Shown: piece by piece, positions 8,249 to 16,423 of the stretch
How the letters are laid out: each line of letters opens with the position of its first letter
Position numbering within the stretch: the stretch's first letter is position 1
Source: Treponema sp.
Lineage (GTDB): Bacteria > Spirochaetota > Spirochaetia > Treponematales > Treponemataceae
Reading direction: 5' to 3'
Assembly (NCBI GenBank): GCA_016296205.1
Contig: JAEDJS010000002.1
Location: 13,241-77,240 of the forward strand
DNA: 64,000 nucleotides
Notes under the pieces: generated by a model
What the model was told of the DNA's origin: nothing
The model's input: the letters and a program-made list of their open reading frames with translations, nothing else
The model's database searches: none
Position numbers and translations under genes: made by a program

Positions 8249-9412
8249 TTACAAGTTGATTTTCCATAAAAGAATTTTTCTTACACTAAAATTGATTCTT
8301 TCTTCCGTTATTTGTCCACTTTTAACAGCAGTTAAAACACTCTCTCGTGCTTCCCTATAATTTTGGGGCATTAACAATAAATCATTTCCTGCCTGAATAG
8401 CCAAAACTGCTGCTTCCCCCGAAGTGTAATAACTGCTTACTGCCTTCATATTCAACGCATCAGTAATTACAAGCCCTTCAAATTCCATTTTTTCAAGCAA
8501 AATTGCCCCAAGGTCCTGGTAACAAAGACTAGCCGGTGTATTATCCCCACTGATTTTTGGAATTGAAATATGACTAACCATAATTGCTCCAATTCCATTT
8601 GACTTTGCATTTGTATAAGGAATCATATCCCAGTTCAATAAATCTTCCAGTGTTTTTTCTGTTGCATTTAATTCATTATGAGTATCACCAGTTACAGCTC
8701 CATGGCCCGGAAAATGCTTATAACAACTCATCACTTTGTTTTCTGTCAAACCTTTTGCAAAGCCCGCCGCCAGTTCACTCACTTTAGCAGGATTATTTCC
8801 AAAAGATCTGTTTCCAATTGGCCCCGATTCGTTTTCTACAACATCAACTACCGGAGCAAAATTCCAGTTGAATCCCATTTCTGCAAGATAACATCCAACT
8901 GTTAATCCCGCATTGTATGAATCTTTTCTAGTTTTAATTTCACCCATAGGCCCAACATTTTTAATATTGGAATTACTTTGAATAAATTCTTCTTTTCTTG
9001 CAATCCGGCAAACTCTTCCGCCTTCTTCATCAACACACATAAAAAGGGGAACACCACTAATGCTGATGCTAACCTTCTGCAAATCGGAAATAAATTTTTT
9101 TACCTGAGAATAATTCTGCAAATTTCGATTAAAAAATATAAAACCACCAACCGGATCTTTTACATATTTCTGCAAAAAATCTTCAGAACAATTATAGCAG
9201 TCACCATTTATAACTTCTGGTTCAAGAATAAACATCTGGCAAACTTTTTCTTCCAGGGTCATTGTTTTTAACTTTGCATTAACCGTCATCTCCTGCTGAA
9301 TCGTCCAACCAGCTTCTACAACTTCTACTTTTGCAGATTTACAACCGAATACAAGAGAGCCCACCATTGCGCAAACTAAAAAACTGAAAATTTTTGTCAG
9401 AATCGAATACAT
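8249..9412 (-). CDS. GH3 beta-N-acetylhexosaminidase, NagZ-like lipoprotein
   Basis: A glycoside hydrolase family 3 protein (387 aa from the ATG at 9412). An N-terminal hydrophobic segment ends in LVFGC, a lipobox, so it is probably a lipoprotein. Diagnostic motifs are KHFPGHGAVTGDTHNE (the NagZ-type catalytic His/Asp loop) and ITDALNMKAVS with the Asp nucleophile. The C-terminal second GH3 domain is absent, as in NagZ. Expected to remove GlcNAc from peptidoglycan fragments. The ATG lacks a Shine-Dalgarno and follows a TATAAT box by 10 nt. The TTG at 9421 would sit next to the -10 box and is rejected. Confidence 0.85.
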   Translation of the reverse strand: MYSILTKIFSFLVCAMVGSLVFGCKSAKVEVVEAGWTIQQEMTVNAKLKTMTLEEKVCQMFILEPEVINGDCYNCSEDFLQKYVKDPVGGFIFFNRNLQNYSQVKKFISDLQKVSISISGVPLFMCVDEEGGRVCRIARKEEFIQSNSNIKNVGPMGEIKTRKDSYNAGLTVGCYLAEMGFNWNFAPVVDVVENESGPIGNRSFGNNPAKVSELAAGFAKGLTENKVMSCYKHFPGHGAVTGDTHNELNATEKTLEDLLNWDMIPYTNAKSNGIGAIMVSHISIPKISGDNTPASLCYQDLGAILLEKMEFEGLVITDALNMKAVSSYYTSGEAAVLAIQAGNDLLLMPQNYREARESVLTAVKSGQITEERINFSVRKILLWKINL

Positions 9413-9422
9413 ATTCTTCAAT

Positions 9423-9450
9423 ATTATAGAACAAAACAGAAAAAAGTAAA
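9423..9450 (-). promoter_or_regulatory. promoter of the NagZ-like gene, nearly leaderless
   Basis: Minus strand: TTTACT (9450-9445), 16-bp spacer, TATAAT (9428-9423). The ATG at 9412 is 10 nt beyond the -10 box, leaving a 5' leader of about 3 nt and no room for a ribosome site. Confidence 0.6.
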
Positions 9451-9508
9451 GTATAAAAAACTGGTCCCCTTTTTTCCAACGATTTTATCATTTTGCCCAA
9501 TTTTTTAA

Positions 9509-9537
9509 TAGATAAAATATAAAATCTATGTTATACT
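9509..9537 (+). promoter_or_regulatory. promoter of the SDR gene, probably leaderless
   Basis: TAGATA (9509-9514), 17-bp spacer ending in the extended -10 element TGT, then TATACT (9532-9537). The ATG at 9546 follows after 8 nt, at the expected transcription start. Confidence 0.6.
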
Positions 9538-9545
9538 TTAAAAAT

Positions 9546-10649
9546 ATGGAAAAAACTACTAAACAATTAGCCCTAGTTACTGGTGCTTCATCCGGTGTAG
9601 GAAAAGAAATCGCAGATATTCTTGCTGCAAAAGGATTTGATTTGATTCTTGCTGCTCGTTCAGAAGACAAACTCAATACATTAAAATCAGAACTTTCAGA
9701 AAAATACGGTGTAGAAATTAAAGTATGTCCAGTTGATTTAGGAACAGAAAACGGCCCTTTACATCTTTACAATTTCTGCAAACGTTCAAAACTTACAGTT
9801 GATTTACTTATCAATAATGCTGGTTGCGGACTTTTTGGTGAGGCCATTGAACTTGGCGAAAAAGCAATTCCAATGCTCAAATTGAATATAGAAAGCCTTA
9901 CTCTTCTTTGTTCATATTTTGGCAAAGATATGGCAGAGCGTAAAAGCGGTTCAATTTTGAATATCGGCTCTATTGCAGGAAATCAGCCAACGTCATATTT
10001 TGCTTCATATGCAGCTTCTAAAAGTTATGTTTTGAATTATTCAATTGCTCTCCGCCACGAACTAGGACGGTACAAAGTTAACGTAACTTGTGTTCAGCCA
10101 GGATATATTCGTACTAATTTTGACAACGCCTGTGGAATCAAATCAGAAAAATACAAAAAATTCTCACACAATAATGGAATGACTCCTCGTGCAGTTGCAG
10201 AATGTGCTGTTAAATCTGTCCTTGCTAAACGTTCTTACGTGCGTGCTGGATTTGTTAACAAATTGGCTGCTTTTGTTACAGGATTGATTCCAAAAAATTT
10301 CCTGGCATGGTGCATGGCAAATACAGTCAGATCAATGACAAAAGACCAGAACAATGTTCAGGATCAGCCAAAACCAGTTGATTCTCCAAAAATTGAATCT
10401 AAACCTGCTGAACCAACTCCAGTAAAAGAAAAGAAAACAACTGCCACAAAAACTACAGCTGCTAAAACTTCTACTGCAAAAAAAGCTACCGCAAAAAAAT
10501 CTACTTCAGCAACTAAAACAACTGCTGCAACAAAGACTTCTACAACAGCAAAAAAATCAACTGCCGGAACTAAATCAACAGTAGCAAAAACAACTACTGC
10601 CAGAAAGTCTACAACAACTAAAACTACTACAAAAAAATCAACTAAATAA
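9546..10649 (+). CDS. short-chain dehydrogenase with histone-H1-like C-terminal tail
   Basis: A 367-residue protein. Residues 1-255 are a classical SDR: TGASSGVGKE (NAD(P)-binding), NNAGCGLFG, the catalytic Ser in NIGSIAG, and YAASK with catalytic Tyr and Lys. The last 75 residues are a low-complexity tail of Lys, Thr, Ala and Ser (repeats such as TAKKATAKKSTSATK), unlike any part of the SDR fold. Substrate unknown. An upstream ATG at 9528 overlaps the -10 box and cannot be used from that promoter, so 9546 is chosen. It is followed after 11 bp by a SPASM radical SAM gene, almost certainly one operon. Confidence 0.85.
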   Translation: MEKTTKQLALVTGASSGVGKEIADILAAKGFDLILAARSEDKLNTLKSELSEKYGVEIKVCPVDLGTENGPLHLYNFCKRSKLTVDLLINNAGCGLFGEAIELGEKAIPMLKLNIESLTLLCSYFGKDMAERKSGSILNIGSIAGNQPTSYFASYAASKSYVLNYSIALRHELGRYKVNVTCVQPGYIRTNFDNACGIKSEKYKKFSHNNGMTPRAVAECAVKSVLAKRSYVRAGFVNKLAAFVTGLIPKNFLAWCMANTVRSMTKDQNNVQDQPKPVDSPKIESKPAEPTPVKEKKTTATKTTAAKTSTAKKATAKKSTSATKTTAATKTSTTAKKSTAGTKSTVAKTTTARKSTTTKTTTKKSTK

Positions 10650-10660
10650 GGGGAACCAAA

Positions 10661-11875
10661 ATGGCCAAGAAACCAGCAAAAGCTAAACCAAACATCTCTG
10701 TAGTACCAATGCTTTTGAGAAAAAATTTCGTCGGAGCTCTTAGAATGCTTCGCGGATTTATGAAAATGGAAATCTGTCGTAGAAAAAAACGCCAGTTTGA
10801 AAACTATGACCACATGAAAAATTTCGCTCTTATTTATCTTAAGCTTACTCCAGTTTGTAACCTTAAATGTGTTATGTGCGGTCAGCGTGGAGACAAAGGT
10901 TATCTTAAAGGCGAAGTTGGTGTTCAGGAAAGCAAAAAAATTCTTCCCCTTGAACAGTACAAAAAACTGGCCGATGAACTTTCTACTGTTCGTCCAGTTT
11001 ATTACTTGTGGGGTGGCGAACCATTTTTGTACCCGGATTTAATTCCACTCGTAAAATATCTTAAAAGCAAAAAAAGTTTCGTTTCTATCAACACCAACGG
11101 AACAATGCTTGAAAAATTTGCAGAACAGATTGTAGATGCCGGTCCAGACGTAATTTTCGTTTCACTTGATGCTTTCCGTGACATCAATGACGAAATCCGT
11201 GGCAAAGGTTCTTACGACAAAGTAGTTGCAGGATTTAAAGCAATCAACGAAGCAAAAATCAAATTGAACAAAAAAGCACCTTTAATGGGAGTTGTTACTA
11301 CTGTTACAAATAAAAACTACAAAGTGCTGGCTGATTTAGCAGAAGCTTGTAAGGACTTTAAGATTGATGTACATATCTACAACTTGGGAACTTACACAAA
11401 CGATAAAATTGTTGCAGAACAGAAAAAATACATGAAAGAAAAACTCGATACTGATATCGACTGTCTTGAAGCATACAACACAGGTTACAACAAAGGAATC
11501 AACGGTCAGGAATGCTACGATATCCTCAACAAGATTCACTCAACAGATTACGGTTATCTTTCTATCACAGTTCCAGCATTGAATCCAGAAAAAATTGATG
11601 AATATTACGGCAATCTCGAAATCCCAGTTCGTGACCATTGTATTGTTCCTTGGTGTCAGTGTGACATTAACTACAACGGAGATGTTCATTTCTGTGCAGA
11701 CTATACAGACTACGTTATTGGAAACATTACAGAACAGAGTTTCAAAGACATCTTCAATGGCGAAAGAGCAAATAAATTCCGCCACGCAATTCACGAAAGC
11801 AAAGACGGTATGTTCCCAGGATGTATCCGCTGCTACCAGAACATGTTGTGTGGTCAGAAACGCAAAGGTTACTAA
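10661..11875 (+). CDS. radical SAM/SPASM-domain protein
   Basis: A 404-residue radical SAM enzyme. The cluster motif CNLKCVMC (CX3CX2C) is near residue 65, with the GGEPFLYPDL SAM-binding strand after it. The C-terminal region has the SPASM cysteines (HCIVPWCQCDINYNGDVHFC, then CIRCYQNMLC) for auxiliary iron-sulfur clusters. SPASM enzymes modify peptides or small substrates. No precursor-peptide gene is visible nearby, so the substrate is unknown. It has a strong AAGGGG ribosome site, lies 11 bp after the SDR gene, and is closed by an intrinsic terminator. Confidence 0.88.
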   Translation: MAKKPAKAKPNISVVPMLLRKNFVGALRMLRGFMKMEICRRKKRQFENYDHMKNFALIYLKLTPVCNLKCVMCGQRGDKGYLKGEVGVQESKKILPLEQYKKLADELSTVRPVYYLWGGEPFLYPDLIPLVKYLKSKKSFVSINTNGTMLEKFAEQIVDAGPDVIFVSLDAFRDINDEIRGKGSYDKVVAGFKAINEAKIKLNKKAPLMGVVTTVTNKNYKVLADLAEACKDFKIDVHIYNLGTYTNDKIVAEQKKYMKEKLDTDIDCLEAYNTGYNKGINGQECYDILNKIHSTDYGYLSITVPALNPEKIDEYYGNLEIPVRDHCIVPWCQCDINYNGDVHFCADYTDYVIGNITEQSFKDIFNGERANKFRHAIHESKDGMFPGCIRCYQNMLCGQKRKGY

Positions 11876-11909
11876 TAAAAACAATTAATCTAATTTGCAG
11901 ATAATTTTT

Positions 11910-11943
11910 GGTCCTTTCACTTGTTGAAGGGGCCATTTTTTTT
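11910..11943 (+). terminator. intrinsic terminator of the SDR-radical SAM operon
   Basis: GGTCCTTTCA pairs with TGAAGGGGCC (two G:T pairs) around a short loop and is followed by eight T. The T-run runs straight into the -10 box of the next gene. Confidence 0.8.
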
Positions 11944-11957
11944 GTAAAATCAACAAT

Positions 11958-12833
11958 ATGATAACCGCCAGCCAATTATACAAGTCGATTTTTGACTGCA
12001 AAATTTACAAAGTCTCAATAAGTGCCGGTTGTACTTGTCCAAATCGAGATGGAACAAAATCTACCGGGGGATGCATTTTCTGTTCGGAAAAAGGTTCAGG
12101 GGATTTTGCAACTAGCGCAAAGTTGTCAATTAAAGAACAAGTTGAATCAGGCAAAAAATTAGTTCAGCATAAAAACAAAGGCGGGAAATATATTGCCTAT
12201 TTCCAGAATTTCACCAACACTTACGGAGATGGCCAAAAATTAATTGATAAATATCAAGAAGCATTAGAGCAACCAGACGTTGTGGGAATTTCAATTGCAA
12301 CAAGACCAGACTGTCTCCAGCCCCAAATTTTGCAGTATTTATCAAAAATTAGTCAGTCAACTTTTGTTCAAGTTGAATTAGGACTTCAGACAAGTAATCC
12401 AATTACCGGCCAATTAATCAACCGCTGCTACACAAATCAAGATTTTATTACCGCAGTTGAATCAATACACCAATCTGCGCCCAACATCCATATCGTAACC
12501 CACATAATCTTTGGTCTCCCCGGCGAAACTCAAACCAATATGCTGGACTCAATTAAATTTGCCGTTGAACACCAAACTAATGGAATAAAAATTTCCTGCC
12601 TCCATGTGCTAAAAAATACAAAACTTGCAGAAATGTATAATCAAGGAAAATTTCAAGTACTGGAGATGAATCAATATTTTGATATATTAGAAAAAGCTCT
12701 AAAATTAATTCCACCTCAAACAATAATCCACCGCCTAACCGGAGACGGCCCCAAATCTCAATTAATAGCCCCACTCTGGACAGCAAATAAAAAACTGGTA
12801 TTATCAGAACTCAATAAATTAATCAAATCTTAG
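11958..12833 (+). CDS. TIGR01212-family radical SAM protein (YtqA-like)
   Basis: A 291-residue radical SAM protein related to YhcC/YtqA and to oxygen-independent coproporphyrinogen oxidases. The motif CTCPNRDGTKSTGGCIFC holds the family's spaced cysteines. Further family marks are SIATRPDCL, VELGLQTSNP and HIIFGLPGET. Function is not known. TAAAAT at 11945-11950 lies 7 nt before the ATG, with no ribosome site, so the mRNA may be leaderless. The last two codons and stop fall inside a duplicated copy of the gap gene's 3' end, so this gene's C-terminus was rewritten by that duplication. Confidence 0.87.
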   Translation: MITASQLYKSIFDCKIYKVSISAGCTCPNRDGTKSTGGCIFCSEKGSGDFATSAKLSIKEQVESGKKLVQHKNKGGKYIAYFQNFTNTYGDGQKLIDKYQEALEQPDVVGISIATRPDCLQPQILQYLSKISQSTFVQVELGLQTSNPITGQLINRCYTNQDFITAVESIHQSAPNIHIVTHIIFGLPGETQTNMLDSIKFAVEHQTNGIKISCLHVLKNTKLAEMYNQGKFQVLEMNQYFDILEKALKLIPPQTIIHRLTGDGPKSQLIAPLWTANKKLVLSELNKLIKS

Positions 12834-12859
12834 CAGTTTTCTGCAAAGTATTTAATTGT
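12825..12859. repeat. duplicated copy of the gap 3' end (35 bp, second copy 13001-13035)
   Basis: The 35 bp AAATCTTAGCAGTTTTCTGC... at 12825 recur exactly at 13001-13035, where they are the stop and last nine sense codons of gap. Similarity continues weakly past both ends (ATAACC versus CTAACC). The first copy supplies the stop codon of the TIGR01212 gene. Confidence 0.9.
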
Positions 12860-12946
12860 GATAACCCACATCGCGCCCGTAGACAGCGATGTGCCGGAGG
12901 TGCGACGGCACCGACTGTTTAATAAGAGAGAACAATTAAATACTTT
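12845..12946. repeat. inverted-repeat-bounded structured element with two GC-rich hairpins
   Basis: A perfect 15-bp inverted repeat (AAAGTATTTAATTGT at 12845-12859, its complement at 12932-12946) encloses 72 bp that are far more GC-rich than the surroundings. Inside are two adjacent hairpins: ACATCGC/GCGATGT (12868-12892, 11-nt loop) and GTGCCG/CGGCAC (12891-12911, 9-nt loop). Folded, this makes a three-way junction. No ORF. It may be a non-autonomous mobile repeat or a structured RNA element in the 3' regions of two convergent genes. Confidence 0.6.
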
Positions 12947-12951
12947 AAACG

Positions 12952-12984
12952 CAAAAAAAATACCCGATCTCACGACCGGGTATC
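12952..12984 (-). terminator. intrinsic terminator of gap
   Basis: On the minus strand ATACCCG pairs with CGGGTAT around a 10-nt loop and is followed by eight T, 22 bp past the gap stop. Confidence 0.85.
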
Positions 12985-13005
12985 CATAACTCAATTAATT
13001 AAATC

Positions 13006-14034
13006 TTAGCAGTTTTCTGCAAAGTATTTAATTGTTCTAACCATCTGTGATGTATATGAGTTTTCATTGTCGTACCATGAAACAACCTGTACCTGGTATG
13101 TATCATCGTCGATTTTGCTAACCATTGTCTGTGTAGCATCAAAGAGTGAACCATATTTCATACCGATTACATCGCTAGAAACGATTTCATCTTCGTTGTA
13201 ACCATAAGATTCAGTTGCAGCAGCTTTCATTGCAGCATTGATTCCTTCTTTTGTTACATCTTTTCCCTTTACAACAGCAACGAGAATTGTTGTTGATCCA
13301 GTTGGTGTTGGAACACGCTGTGCTGAACCAATGAGTTTTCCGTTCAATTCAGGAATTACAAGACCGATAGCCTTTGCAGCACCTGTTGAGTTTGGAACGA
13401 TGTTCTGTGCACCAGCACGTGAACGGCGGAGGTCACCCTTGCGCTGTGGACCGTCAAGAATCATCTGGTCACCTGTGTAAGCGTGGATTGTGCTCATAAT
13501 ACCGCTCTGGATTGGAGCATAGTCATTAAGAGCTTTAGCCATTGGAGCCAAACAGTTTGTTGTACAAGAAGCAGCAGAAATGATGTTGTCGTTCTTTGTA
13601 AGTGTTTTGTGGTTTACATTGTATACGATTGTTGGGAGATCGTTTCCAGCAGGAGCTGAGATAACTACTTTTTTAGCACCAGCTGTGATGTGAGCTGCAG
13701 CCTTGTCTTTTGCACAGTAGAAACCTGTACATTCAAGAACTACGTCTACCTTGTTTGCTGCCCATGGACAGTTAGCTGCATCTTTTTCTGCAGAAATTTT
13801 AATTTCTTTTCCGTCAACGATGATAGAATCTTCTGTAGCTTCTACAGTGTGTTTTCCTTCACCAATTTTTCCCATGAAACCACCCTGAGCAGTATCATAT
13901 TTGAGAAGGTGTGCAAGCATTTTTGGGCTTGTCAAATCGTTGATAGCAACTACTTCATAACCATCAGCTTCAAACATCTGACGGAAAGCCAAACGACCAA
14001 TACGGCCGAAACCATTAATAGCAACTCTTACCAT
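13006..14034 (-). CDS. gap: glyceraldehyde-3-phosphate dehydrogenase
   Basis: Full-length 342-residue glycolytic NAD-dependent GAPDH. N-terminal NAD site [15 protein letters not shown], catalytic cysteine in [15 protein letters not shown] (about residue 157), and the substrate-binding HAYTGDQ and [13 protein letters not shown] segments. It is a single-gene unit with an AGGAG ribosome site and an intrinsic terminator. Its codons are more biased than those of its neighbours, as expected for a highly expressed gene. Its 3' end has been copied to 12825-12859. Confidence 0.98.
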   Translation of the reverse strand: MVRVAINGFGRIGRLAFRQMFEADGYEVVAINDLTSPKMLAHLLKYDTAQGGFMGKIGEGKHTVEATEDSIIVDGKEIKISAEKDAANCPWAANKVDVVLECTGFYCAKDKAAAHITAGAKKVVISAPAGNDLPTIVYNVNHKTLTKNDNIISAASCTTNCLAPMAKALNDYAPIQSGIMSTIHAYTGDQMILDGPQRKGDLRRSRAGAQNIVPNSTGAAKAIGLVIPELNGKLIGSAQRVPTPTGSTTILVAVVKGKDVTKEGINAAMKAAATESYGYNEDEIVSSDVIGMKYGSLFDATQTMVSKIDDDTYQVQVVSWYDNENSYTSQMVRTIKYFAENC

Positions 14035-14140
14035 TTTAGGTCTCCTATAATATTCAAAAAATTTATTGATTCATTTTATTCTTATTATCGATTTTAGTCA
14101 ATAATTAATTGGTCTCTAAAACCTTCATATATAGAACATT

Positions 14141-14169
14141 TTGACAAAACTCTTAGAATAGTCTAAACT
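14141..14169 (+). promoter_or_regulatory. consensus promoter of the TM2 gene, leaderless
   Basis: TTGACA (14141-14146), 17-bp spacer, TAAACT (14164-14169). The ATG at 14176 lies 6 nt after the -10 box, so transcription should begin at or next to the start codon. The 6 nt between are all T and no ribosome site exists. Confidence 0.75.
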
Positions 14170-14175
14170 TTTTTT

Positions 14176-14463
14176 ATGGAAAGCACTAACACACCTAAAA
14201 GCAAATTTGTTATGATTATTCTCTGCATTTTTGGGGGATATCTTGGAATTCATCGAGCTTATGCAGGAAAATCAAAAACCGGATTATTGATGATTATTGT
14301 TGAAATTTTATGCTTAATTCTACCATTTGTACTAATAAAAATTTCTGGAATCTCTCAATTTATCTATTTGATTTATGCTTCCTTAATATGGTGGATTATT
14401 GATTTGATTGTAATTATTGCCGGAAAATTCAAAGATTCAACAGGAAAAGCAATCAACAAGTAA
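14176..14463 (+). CDS. TM2-domain membrane protein
   Basis: A 95-residue integral membrane protein with the TM2 signature: first hydrophobic segment FVMIILCIFGGYLGIHRAYAGK (HRxYxGK motif), Gly-rich turn, then a second segment ending WWIIDLIVIIAGK. TM2 proteins are small two-helix proteins of unclear role, often present with envelope or secretion functions. It is transcribed divergently from gap by a near-consensus promoter without a leader. Confidence 0.85.
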   Translation: MESTNTPKSKFVMIILCIFGGYLGIHRAYAGKSKTGLLMIIVEILCLILPFVLIKISGISQFIYLIYASLIWWIIDLIVIIAGKFKDSTGKAINK

Positions 14464-14494
14464 CAAACAAATCCTTTTTGTTTTAAGTTGAATA

Positions 14495-15307
14495 CTAGAA
14501 ATGTCCTCCACTTCCACCATGACTCCTTCCACTGGAGCTTGTATGAGTTGTACTTCCAATATTTTCTTTTGCACGAGGTGTTCTCGAAACTTGGGTGTAA
14601 AGGAAAATATCATCCTTATTTGTTAAATTCAAACTGTTTTTAACAAAATAATTATTTGCCGCAGCCTGTTTTCTAACACTTTTCAATTGCTTTTTCTTTA
14701 TTAAAAAACCAACAAGGCTGCTAAATAATCCAACAATTCCCGCAAAGGGAGCAAATTCTGAATTCACCCCAAAACCCGAATTTGAATTACTTGAATACCC
14801 CGAATCATCAATTTGAGTGTAAGCAGAATCTTTATTTGCAACAGTTAAAATTTTTTCACAATCATCTGCAAAACTATTAAAAGCGAGGAACCAGTTTCCA
14901 TTGGTCATATAAGGAATAAACCTTCGCTGAATGTTCTGCAGACGTTCATCAGTAAAAGCATAAACACCAAATTCGTGGGTTGTCATATGAAATTCCCGTT
15001 CAGCCATGCTAACTAAAAGAAGAATTCCACTTTTTAATTCACCAAAACCATAATCGTTGTAATCAAAATAATCGTCAGCAAAAGCTTCTACACTTTTTCC
15101 ATTAAGTCCTGGAATTGTAACAACAACTACATCGCACATTTGTTCATTTGAAATTCTATTTAGTTTTGTCTGCAATTCATATTCTTCATTTTGCGAAAGA
15201 ATATCAGCTCCATCAACAACATAATATTTTGACTGAGAATAAATACTGGCCGCCATAAAAAAAGCTGCCGCCATTGCAAAAATCTTTTTTATATTATTCA
15301 TTCTCAA
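14495..15307 (-). CDS. TPM-domain protein (YdjH-like)
   Basis: A 270-residue protein. The N-terminal hydrophobic segment (residues 8-24) may act as signal peptide or anchor. Residues 27-160 are a TPM domain (YYVVDGADILSQNEEYELQTKL, later GILLLVSMAEREFHM). A second hydrophobic stretch around 180-200 (FAPFAGIVGLFSSLVGFLI) is followed by a basic linker and a Ser/Gly/His tail ending GGSGGHF, typical for this group. It is the last gene of a three-gene unit with zinc-ribbon and SPFH proteins, matching YdjH of Bacillus subtilis by domain and order. Confidence 0.8.
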   Translation of the reverse strand: MRMNNIKKIFAMAAAFFMAASIYSQSKYYVVDGADILSQNEEYELQTKLNRISNEQMCDVVVVTIPGLNGKSVEAFADDYFDYNDYGFGELKSGILLLVSMAEREFHMTTHEFGVYAFTDERLQNIQRRFIPYMTNGNWFLAFNSFADDCEKILTVANKDSAYTQIDDSGYSSNSNSGFGVNSEFAPFAGIVGLFSSLVGFLIKKKQLKSVRKQAAANNYFVKNSLNLTNKDDIFLYTQVSRTPRAKENIGSTTHTSSSGRSHGGSGGHF

Positions 15308-15310
15308 CTC

Positions 15311-16396
15311 CTACAACACATTTGATATAATATTCAAAATTAAAAATGATAGGCCACCACTTACAAGAAAAGTCCCGATTGTAGAAAAAATTGCTTTTTT
15401 TAAATCCATTGGCAGGTCACCAACAAATTTTCCAGTCTGACCATTCATTGCAAAAGTATATGACTTGTCTTTAAACTTTGTGCTCAAAACCCATGTTGGC
15501 AAAAGAGCATATTTTGCAGTTCCGTTTTTTACGTTGATTGAACTCTGTTCAGCTGTTACAGTTGAATATCCTTCCACTGTTGTAGCAAGAATTTCTTCTG
15601 TTGAACGCTTTATTCTTTCGTTTGCCCTAACCTGATTTTCTTCCATAGAAACATCATATTTGTCTGCAAGATAACCAGCTAAGTAAGCACTCTGAAATTC
15701 AACTGCTTCTTCCATATTGAATGGCTCAATACTTTCCATTAATGCATCATCCATTTTTACAGATCCATCAACTGGAACATTGGTAAAAGACACACTTCCT
15801 TCACGAACAGCCTGGAAATAATTTGTTTCCGTAATATCTTCTGAATTTGTTTGATAACTTCTACCTCTTGAAGCTTTATAAATCACTTTTGCATCAACAT
15901 CAGCATTGTACAGCCAAAATGGAACATAAATTCCTTGAATTTTTTCTATCTGGTTTTTCTCTTTAAAAATCTTTGGAAGAAGTTTTTTTCCTTTCAAATG
16001 ATTTTCATAGGCCGCCTTAGCATCTTCTTTTGTTAATTTAAATGGAATTACTAAGTCCGGTTTAAGAGTCCCAGAAAATGCTTTTTTAACAACAACTGAA
16101 TTTCCGCAATATGGACATTGGGTTGCCGCAGTATTATTATCACCAATAATTTCGCCGCCGCAACTATTACAAACATAACTTACCAGATCCTTTGTTTCAT
16201 CAGATGTCCACTGATTTTCTTTCTGTTTCCATTTCATTGAATCATCTTTAATATTTTTAAAAGACTCATCATATTTTTTAACAGATTCCATTTCAAATTC
16301 AGAATCGCAGTATGGACACTTCATCTTCTGTTTTTTTGCATCAAAGTTGATTGCACCGCCACAGCAAGGACATTTATAATCCTGTAAATCCGCCAT
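15311..16396 (-). CDS. zinc-ribbon membrane protein (YdjG-like)
   Basis: A 361-residue protein. Two zinc ribbons open it: CPCCGGAINFD...CPYC (residues 6-30) and CNSCGGEI...CPYC (about 75-97). The middle is a soluble domain and the C-terminus has one membrane helix (about 335-357). I use the ATG at 16396 (MADLQDYKC) because a GAGG site is correctly spaced before it; the TTG at 16408 lies over that site. It sits 3 bp before the TPM gene and 27 bp after the SPFH gene. By domains this is YdjG-like. In Bacillus, YdjG and YdjH form a membrane complex linked to PspA. Confidence 0.75.
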   Translation of the reverse strand: MADLQDYKCPCCGGAINFDAKKQKMKCPYCDSEFEMESVKKYDESFKNIKDDSMKWKQKENQWTSDETKDLVSYVCNSCGGEIIGDNNTAATQCPYCGNSVVVKKAFSGTLKPDLVIPFKLTKEDAKAAYENHLKGKKLLPKIFKEKNQIEKIQGIYVPFWLYNADVDAKVIYKASRGRSYQTNSEDITETNYFQAVREGSVSFTNVPVDGSVKMDDALMESIEPFNMEEAVEFQSAYLAGYLADKYDVSMEENQVRANERIKRSTEEILATTVEGYSTVTAEQSSINVKNGTAKYALLPTWVLSTKFKDKSYTFAMNGQTGKFVGDLPMDLKKAIFSTIGTFLVSGGLSFLILNIISNVL

Positions 16397-16423
16397 TTTT
16401 TTCCTCAAATTTTATAAATTGAA

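Noticed and set aside
10364..10813. 149-codon antisense ORF opposite the SDR tail
   Set aside because: It is open only because the Lys/Thr/Ala repeat codons lack stops on the other strand; the Val/Phe-rich product is an artefact.
12845..12946. Integron attC site, considered because treponemes can carry chromosomal integrons
   Set aside because: The expected RYYYAAC and GTTRRRY core boxes are not present in the right positions and the stems lack the extrahelical-base pattern; no integrase or cassette array is in the window.
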